Of a stretch of DNA of 11,902 nucleotides, positions 6,841-11,902 are shown in pieces. The notes below the pieces were generated by a model. The model made no database searches. It worked only from the letters and a program-made list of their open reading frames with translations, and had not been told where the DNA came from. Numbering within the stretch: the stretch's first letter is position 1; every line of letters starts with the position of its first letter. Source of the DNA: an uncultured Alphaproteobacteria bacterium (lineage in GTDB: Bacteria; Pseudomonadota; Alphaproteobacteria; Puniceispirillales; Puniceispirillaceae); assembly GCA_913042065.1 (NCBI GenBank), contig CAJWKB010000027.1, positions 1 to 11,902 of the forward strand, in the 5' to 3' direction. Both the position numbers and the translations under genes were made by a program.

Positions 6841-8133
6841 TTAGTTGATATAGGGGTTGTCCTTAAAAGGATCTTCGGCATCGGCTGCTGTTTCTTCTGC
6901 TATCACCCATTCTGCTTCTGGGTTCAAGGTGGCTGCCACCGCGCTTGACACCTCTGGGATGGCAACGAAAGGCCCCTGCGCCGCGGTAGGAACCGCACTG
7001 CGCTTTGACATGCGGATAATGACGAAAAGGGCGGTTGTAATCTGCGTTGACGCTAACAGTGGAAAGAAGCTCTTAGCACCTAAATATTCGAGTGATAACG
7101 CCGCTAGAGGTGAGCCGATCACGGCACCGGCGCCACTCATCATAACCAGTCCAGATGACACCGCTACCATCTGCGAGGGCGTTAAAAAATCGTTGGCATG
7201 AGCGATGCACAGCGAATACATCGGAAACAGAAATCCGCCAAAAATGGCCATGCACATCAACAGCAGTGCAAATTGGCCAAGTCCAAGTTGTGACGCAAGG
7301 AACAACGTGGTGGCAGCCATTGCCGAAACACCCAAAATAACGACGCGCCGGTCGAACCTGTCAGAGAGTCGACCCACTGGATATTGCAGCAACATCCCGC
7401 CTATCACCGGTGCTGTCATGAAATAACTGATTTCGCTGCTGCTCATGCCAATGGACTTGCCATAGACAGCGCCCATGCCGAAAACCATTGCGATTGACAT
7501 TCCGTTCAAGGCGAGGCCGATGACTGCAAGCGGTGAAATCTGGAAGATCCGGCGCAGGCTGATGCGTTCTGGTGCCAAAAATTCTGGCGCTTTGCCAACG
7601 GAGATTAGAATTGGCACGACGGCCAGCGATACTAAAACAGACGCTAGCAGGAACAGTTCAAGTCCAGTCTCACTACCAAGCGAAATGATTAGTTGGCCAC
7701 CCGCGAGACCGGCCATCGTGACAATCATGTATAAGGATAGTGTTTGTCCCCGCGTTTCGTTAGTCGATTGATCATTCAGCCAGCTTTCGCAGACAATAAA
7801 CATGCCGGCAAAGCTGAAACCTGTCAGAATTCGCATAATAGCCCAAACCAGAGGGTCAATGACTGCTGCGTGCACCAGAACCGCTGCAGAAGCAATTGCC
7901 GACATTGCGCCAAAAACACGTACATGGCCGACATTGTTGAGAATATGCGGAACACTAAAAGACCCAACGAAGAGACCTAAGTAATAGCCTGCCATGATCA
8001 GCCCAGTCGCAACATTGCTAAAGCCAGCATCGGACGACCGAATGCCGAGCAGGACCATTTGCAGGCCATTACCCACCATGATCAGCAATAGGCCGAAAAA
8101 CAGGGTCCATGAGGCAGCAGCAGCTCTTAGCAT
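6841..8133 (-). CDS. MFS transporter, YcaD-like
   Basis: A 430-residue inner-membrane major facilitator with about twelve hydrophobic segments up to residue 373. The family is indicated by Arg101 in RILTG, CESWLN (115-120), the RG pair (128-129) and GQ (146-147), as in E. coli YcaD and relatives, and by the loop motif YPVGRLSDRFDRR (251-263) at the start of the second half. The substrate is unknown; YcaD-like proteins have no agreed one. Residues 374-430 form a soluble, acidic tail (ending DPFKDNPYIN) predicted to be cytosolic. The start is the ATG at 8133, preceded only by a weak purine stretch (GAGAGA). It lies 168 bases downstream of glnE on the same strand, with a palindrome in the gap, so it probably has its own promoter. 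No terminator is evident after it. Confidence 0.9.
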   Translation of the reverse strand: MLRAAAASWTLFFGLLLIMVGNGLQMVLLGIRSSDAGFSNVATGLIMAGYYLGLFVGSFSVPHILNNVGHVRVFGAMSAIASAAVLVHAAVIDPLVWAIMRILTGFSFAGMFIVCESWLNDQSTNETRGQTLSLYMIVTMAGLAGGQLIISLGSETGLELFLLASVLVSLAVVPILISVGKAPEFLAPERISLRRIFQISPLAVIGLALNGMSIAMVFGMGAVYGKSIGMSSSEISYFMTAPVIGGMLLQYPVGRLSDRFDRRVVILGVSAMAATTLFLASQLGLGQFALLLMCMAIFGGFLFPMYSLCIAHANDFLTPSQMVAVSSGLVMMSGAGAVIGSPLAALSLEYLGAKSFFPLLASTQITTALFVIIRMSKRSAVPTAAQGPFVAIPEVSSAVAATLNPEAEWVIAEETAADAEDPFKDNPYIN

Positions 8134-8171
8134 GGCCGATATCTCTCAAAAACTAGGTGTGTAAGTCAGGG

Positions 8172-8187
8172 TAATAACCGGATTATT
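8172..8187. promoter_or_regulatory. Near-palindrome in the MFS upstream region
   Basis: AATAA (8173-8177) and TTATT (8183-8187) are complementary around the centre CCGGA, 40-54 bases before the MFS start. It is a possible operator, but short, and could be chance. Confidence 0.25.
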
Positions 8188-8223
8188 GGCTGTTCTGTAA
8201 AAACGGAATTAACAAGCTTCGAT

Positions 8224-8241
8224 ACGGCTTTGCAAAGCCGT
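8224..8241. promoter_or_regulatory. Perfect 18-base palindrome upstream of the MFS gene
   Basis: ACGGCTTTGCAAAGCCGT is its own reverse complement over all 18 bases. It lies in the glnE-MFS gap, 61 bases downstream of the glnE stop and about 90 bases upstream of the MFS start. It has no spacer loop and no T tract on either strand, so it reads better as an operator for a dimeric regulator than as a terminator. The core TTTGCAAA resembles sites reported for RamB/ScfR-type regulators, but that link is only a resemblance. Confidence 0.5.
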
Positions 8242-8301
8242 TAGTCTGTCTTGCATTCAACAAAATTCAGTCGTTTTGGAGACAAATTAAAATTTTCTGG
8301 A

Positions 8302-11274
8302 TCACGGGTTGCCAAGGGGCCCATCTGAGCTGTTCTGCAGTGGGAAAGTCGCCTCAAAAACAGCCAAAACCTTCTCGCGTTCGCCGTCCAGCATGGCGAC
8401 TAGCTGCGGCTCGTCGGCGGCGTCATTGTTCTGGGCAATGAACCGGACAACGGCAGCGTTAAAATCATCGGCATTCTGCCCAACCGCGCCCACGCATAGA
8501 CGCAGGCTGGCATAGACATTGCTGAACAGCTTGCTTGCGCTTTCCAAATTGGCAGCATCGGTCTGGCTGATGCGCTCATGGCGCGCCAGTGTGGAGATGA
8601 TTTCGATCTGGTCCTGGCCTGTGCCTGTAAAAAGGTCGGCATGGATAAGCCGTAATCCCTGCACCAGAAGATCGAGTTCGCCCATCCCACCCGGCAGTTT
8701 GCGCAGCTGCAGCGCCGGTGCGCTCCCATAGGCGTCGCGCAGGCGTCGCCGCATATCAAGAACCGCATTGCTGACAATTGGCAAGTCGATCGGATGCTGT
8801 GTTGTTTCGTAAATGGTCTCGGCGAGTCCTGTCACCAGGGCCGGTGCCTGCGCCGGGTCCGTAATGATCCGCGTCTTGGCGAGCGCAAGCTTTTCCCACA
8901 CCCAGGCGTCTTTTCTGTAGTACTCGGTGAATCTCCCAAGACCGACAGCGACGCCTCCCTTGTCACCATCGGGACGCAGGCGCATGTCCACCTCATACAG
9001 GCTACCCTCGGCGGTTGGTCGGCTCAGCCAATTGACAAAGGTCTGGGTCAGGCGGGTGAAATAGGCCTGAGATCCCAGCGCACGATCACCCGTTGATTGG
9101 GCGTTTGCTCCGGCCTGAAAGACGACCACAAGATCTAGATCTGAATGCGCCGTCAAGGCTCCGGTGCCAAGCCGGCCTAGCGCCAGAATTGCGCTCTGAC
9201 CATCAATGCTGCCATGTCGGCGCTGCATGTCCTGAATGGCCAATTGATGCACGGTACAAACGACAACATCGGCGATCAAGCTCAACGCGTGGCCAAGATC
9301 GGCTGGATGCAGAATGTGGCTCAGCGCCTGAACCTCGCATTGGAAACGCCATTCGCGTGCCCGTCGCTTTATTGCGTCAAGCGCTTCCTCGACAGTCAAA
9401 TCGGCGATGGTGACCTGCATCTGCTCGGCCAAAATGACGGCATCGGGCAGAGGCTCGAAGAAATCGTCAAACAGGACAAGGTCAAACAAGGCTGGGTTGC
9501 GGCGCAGATAGGATGCCATTCGTGGCGATAGAACCAGCATGTCACACAGCAATTTCGTCAATTGCCGGTTATGGTCGAGAAGCGAGAAGATCTGGACGCT
9601 TGCTGGCAGCGCCTCGGTGAATTGGGCAAACGCGGCGAATTGGTCATCTGGCGAGGTGCCACCTGCCAGATGGCCAAGAATGGTTTGCATCAGCCGGTTC
9701 AGCAGGGAACGCGCTCTCTCCCCCCTTGTGGTGGCAATCCGGCCAGCCATCCAGCCATCCAGCGTGGCACAGACATCACCCGGTCGCTGGAATCCATGCG
9801 AAGCAAGCCATTGTATGAGCTGCTCGGTGTCATCAAGCAGGAGGTTTTCACCATTGCCCTCGCTGGCGATGCTGGTCTGCTCGGCGTCTTCGAGAAGTTT
9901 GTGCGTGGTGTTCGTGCCAATGGCCTGCATCACGATGGCAAGCACGGCAAGGAAGCTCTCGCTGGTTTCATGGCCGAGGAACTGAACGAATTGCGTCAGT
10001 TCGGCCTCGCCGCGTGGCAATGAATGTGTCTGGGCGTCGCTAATCATCTGCAGACGGTGTTCGACGCGGCGGATGGCATGATAGAGATCCGCCAGGTTAC
10101 GCGCCTGGTCCGGGCTGATCCAGTCTTCATCAGCCAGCGCCTGAAGGGCAGGCAGTGTGCGGGGTTGACGGATGGCGGGAACACGGCCCCCTGTGACTAG
10201 TTGCAGGACATGGGTAAAGAATTCGATTTGGCGAATGCCATTTTTGCCGGTTTTCAGATTATAGCCATGCCAGCTGGATGTCTGCACCGGCCGGCGCAGC
10301 ATCGAATTCATATCATGCATCACCGTGTAATCCAGCGTCCGTCGCCAGATAAAAGGCTGAATGTCGGCGAGAAAGGCGCTACCAAGCGCGATATTGCCGG
10401 CGATTGGCCTGGCACGGATGAAGGCCGCTCTCTCCCAGGTGCGGGCAATTGATTCATAATAGCTGAGTGCCGCGCCGATCTGGATGCTGACAGCTGTTGC
10501 TCCCGGGTCCGGACGCAGGCGTAGATCAACCCGCCAGCCAATACCATCCCCCGTACTCTGCGATAGCAGTCGAACCAGGGCGCGTGTCTGCTCAACATAG
10601 AATTGCTGGGCCTTATCGGCGGCAAACAGCGGCGTGCTGTCAGGATCGTGAAGAATGATCAGGTCAATGTCGGATGAGTAATTCAGTTCTGACGCCCCCA
10701 ATTTGCCAAGTGCGAGGATGATCCAGCCACAATCTGCCATATCCTCGGCGGGTGGAGGGCATTGGCCACGCCCCGCCGCCCGGTCAAAAAGGTAACGGAC
10801 CGTCGCGCGAACCGCGGTCTCGGCGGCGCTGCTGAGCCATTGCATCTGCGTCGCAACATCTGCCATTGTTGCAAGATCAGACAGCGCAACGGCGAGCGCA
10901 CTGCGCTGGCGAAGCTGGCGAATGGCCCGCATCATGGCGGCATCATCCTTGATTGTCGGCGTTGTCGCTCTCAGCTCATCACAGGCGGTGGTGACGATTG
11001 CGGCTCCCTGTCCCTGCAGGATTGGCACGATGGCGTCCTGATGCCGCCGTGCAAGTGTCTGGAGATGGCGGGAATGCACCAGCATGGCTGCAAGCGCGTC
11101 CGCCGAAACGCCGGAGTCGGCCTCACCCAGAACAGTGTCTGCCCAGGACACAAGATCGGCATAGACCGGTTGCAGATCTGCCGAGATGACAGGCAGACCG
11201 GGGCACAGCTGGGTGATTTCGATGAGAGCTGGATCACTGGTCATCAAACGAGCATAGCGAAGCTCGGCAGACAT
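8302..11274 (-). CDS. glnE: Bifunctional glutamine synthetase adenylyltransferase / adenylyl-removing enzyme
   Basis: GlnE switches glutamine synthetase off and on by adding or removing AMP on a tyrosine of each subunit, under control of PII protein and glutamine. The 990 residues compare with 946 in E. coli and are usual for Alphaproteobacteria. Two nucleotidyltransferase domains are visible. The N-terminal adenylyl-removing domain has ALGKLGASELNYSSDIDLI (188-206; metal-binding Asp202 and Asp204). The C-terminal adenylyltransferase domain has ALGRLGTGALTAHSDLDL (698-715; Asp712 and Asp714). Each is followed by an arginine-rich RLRPD-type motif (VDLRLRPDPG and VDMRLRPDGD). The ATG at 11274 lies 9 bases after the MATE stop, so the two genes are co-transcribed; a second ATG at residue 11 is possible. 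Both active sites look intact. The local GC content is higher than in the left two thirds of the window. Confidence 0.97.
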   Translation of the reverse strand: MSAELRYARLMTSDPALIEITQLCPGLPVISADLQPVYADLVSWADTVLGEADSGVSADALAAMLVHSRHLQTLARRHQDAIVPILQGQGAAIVTTACDELRATTPTIKDDAAMMRAIRQLRQRSALAVALSDLATMADVATQMQWLSSAAETAVRATVRYLFDRAAGRGQCPPPAEDMADCGWIILALGKLGASELNYSSDIDLIILHDPDSTPLFAADKAQQFYVEQTRALVRLLSQSTGDGIGWRVDLRLRPDPGATAVSIQIGAALSYYESIARTWERAAFIRARPIAGNIALGSAFLADIQPFIWRRTLDYTVMHDMNSMLRRPVQTSSWHGYNLKTGKNGIRQIEFFTHVLQLVTGGRVPAIRQPRTLPALQALADEDWISPDQARNLADLYHAIRRVEHRLQMISDAQTHSLPRGEAELTQFVQFLGHETSESFLAVLAIVMQAIGTNTTHKLLEDAEQTSIASEGNGENLLLDDTEQLIQWLASHGFQRPGDVCATLDGWMAGRIATTRGERARSLLNRLMQTILGHLAGGTSPDDQFAAFAQFTEALPASVQIFSLLDHNRQLTKLLCDMLVLSPRMASYLRRNPALFDLVLFDDFFEPLPDAVILAEQMQVTIADLTVEEALDAIKRRAREWRFQCEVQALSHILHPADLGHALSLIADVVVCTVHQLAIQDMQRRHGSIDGQSAILALGRLGTGALTAHSDLDLVVVFQAGANAQSTGDRALGSQAYFTRLTQTFVNWLSRPTAEGSLYEVDMRLRPDGDKGGVAVGLGRFTEYYRKDAWVWEKLALAKTRIITDPAQAPALVTGLAETIYETTQHPIDLPIVSNAVLDMRRRLRDAYGSAPALQLRKLPGGMGELDLLVQGLRLIHADLFTGTGQDQIEIISTLARHERISQTDAANLESASKLFSNVYASLRLCVGAVGQNADDFNAAVVRFIAQNNDAADEPQLVAMLDGEREKVLAVFEATFPLQNSSDGPLGNP

Positions 11275-11283
11275 ACAACCAGA

Positions 11284-11902
11284 TCATCCTGACAGGATCC
11301 GCCCTCCGGCCTTCATTCTGTCAAGGCCACGCTGCATCCGCCATGTCAGCGTCAGCGCCGAGGCGGCAAGGCCAACCAACAGGCCGGCCCAGACGCCAAC
11401 GGGCCCCAATCCAAAGGTAAAGCCCATCAAGGTTCCGCCACCAACGCCGAAAAGCCAGAAACTGCCGATGGCCAGCAGGGCTGGTACGCGGGTGTCGTTC
11501 AATCCACGCAGAACCGAATTGGCGATGCCCTGCAATCCGTCGGGGATCTGAAACAGGGCGGCAATCAACACCATTGGCAGGGCCAGCGCGACGACCTCGT
11601 CAAGCAGCGGGTCGTCCTGATTGAGATAGATTTCAACAAGCGCCTCTGGCCAGATCAGCAGAATCGCCATGGTGACCGAGGTCACAAGAATGCCAACCAG
11701 CATCACCGAATGTGCGCTTCGTCCTAAATTCTGCCTGTCCTGCCTGCCGGCATAGTGGGCGACGCGGATCGTTCCGGCCTGCCCCAATGCGATTGGCACC
11801 ATGAAAGCCACCGCGGCAATCTGGTTGGCAATCGCACTGGCCGCCAGCCCGGCGGTACCAAACAGGCCGATGATCAGGCCAATGGCGATAAACATTCCGC
11901 TT
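11284..11902 (-). CDS. MATE family efflux transporter (N-terminal part missing)
   Basis: The frame is open to the right edge. About 205 C-terminal residues are present, a little under half of the usual 440-470. Several hydrophobic segments alternate with short loops. Family landmarks, counted from the internal ATG at 11895, are ASAIANQIAAVAFMVPIALG (19-38, the start of the second six-helix half), IRVAHYAGR (43-51) and FQIPDGLQGIANSVLRGL (115-132) followed by NDTRVPA, typical of NorM-type Na+ or H+ coupled multidrug exporters. The C-terminus is short and basic. The stop lies 9 bases before the glnE start, so the two genes share an operon. Physiological substrates cannot be inferred from this fragment. 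Confidence 0.9.
   Translation of the reverse strand, partial: SGMFIAIGLIIGLFGTAGLAASAIANQIAAVAFMVPIALGQAGTIRVAHYAGRQDRQNLGRSAHSVMLVGILVTSVTMAILLIWPEALVEIYLNQDDPLLDEVVALALPMVLIAALFQIPDGLQGIANSVLRGLNDTRVPALLAIGSFWLFGVGGGTLMGFTFGLGPVGVWAGLLVGLAASALTLTWRMQRGLDRMKAGGRILSG

Noticed and set aside
8209..8256. 15-residue minus-strand ORF (MQDRLTALQSRIEAC) in the glnE-MFS gap, faintly like the start of SlyX
   Set aside because: It is too short, has no clear ribosome site, the sequence after its stop does not continue as SlyX in any frame I read, and it overlaps the palindrome that already explains part of it.
9539..10023. Overlapping plus-strand ORFs (148 and 153 residues) inside glnE
   Set aside because: They are shadows of a GC-rich gene; glnE covers the region without a break and with recognisable motifs.
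10762..11292. 176-residue plus-strand ORF opposite the glnE 5' end
   Set aside because: Arg/Cys/Gly-rich antisense frame with no domain signs; the opposite strand encodes the GlnE N-terminal domain and start.
1..11902. Mobile element, prophage, CRISPR, toxin-antitoxin or defence system
   Set aside because: I saw no transposase, integrase, regular repeat-spacer array, terminal inverted repeats, tRNA-associated attachment site or paired small toxin/antitoxin genes on either strand.

Overview
The window most likely comes from an alphaproteobacterium, possibly a marine one. The basis is a DUF1489-family protein (a family I know essentially from Alphaproteobacteria), a MOFRL-type glycerate 2-kinase behind a 2-hydroxyacid dehydrogenase, and the style of the GlnE and MFS proteins. 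The genus cannot be fixed from sequence alone. All large reading frames look intact. There is no tRNA, rRNA, CRISPR array, transposase, integrase or phage gene.

Layout. (1) 1-1810, plus strand: the 3' part of a glyoxylate/hydroxypyruvate reductase-type dehydrogenase, overlapping by ATGA a glycerate 2-kinase. (2) 1934-3250, minus strand: isocitrate lyase (aceA), convergent with the kinase. (3) 3251-3704: a 454-base AT-rich divergent control region with an inverted repeat and a short direct repeat. (4) 3705-5647, plus strand: MgtE magnesium channel/transporter, then the DUF1489 protein. (5) 5692-6526, minus strand: an unrecognised 69-residue protein and an exported staphylococcal-nuclease-like protein. 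(6) 6527-6840: a 314-base gap with two doubtful tiny ORFs. (7) 6841-11902, minus strand: MATE efflux protein (cut by the window edge), glnE 9 bases behind it, then a YcaD-like MFS transporter 168 bases after glnE. That last gap carries a perfect 18-base palindrome.

How the genes fit together. The first three genes share a glyoxylate/C2-C3 theme. Isocitrate lyase yields glyoxylate plus succinate. The dehydrogenase would reduce glyoxylate or hydroxypyruvate, and the kinase would feed D-glycerate into lower glycolysis as 2-phosphoglycerate. GlnE adds nitrogen control by reversible adenylylation of glutamine synthetase. The rest is housekeeping transport (Mg2+, MATE, MFS) and an exported nuclease.

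I see no clear sign of a new multi-gene system. The points worth a second look are the non-coding regions (3251-3704, 6527-6840, 8134-8301), two small or uncharacterised proteins, and a rise in GC content at about 8300.
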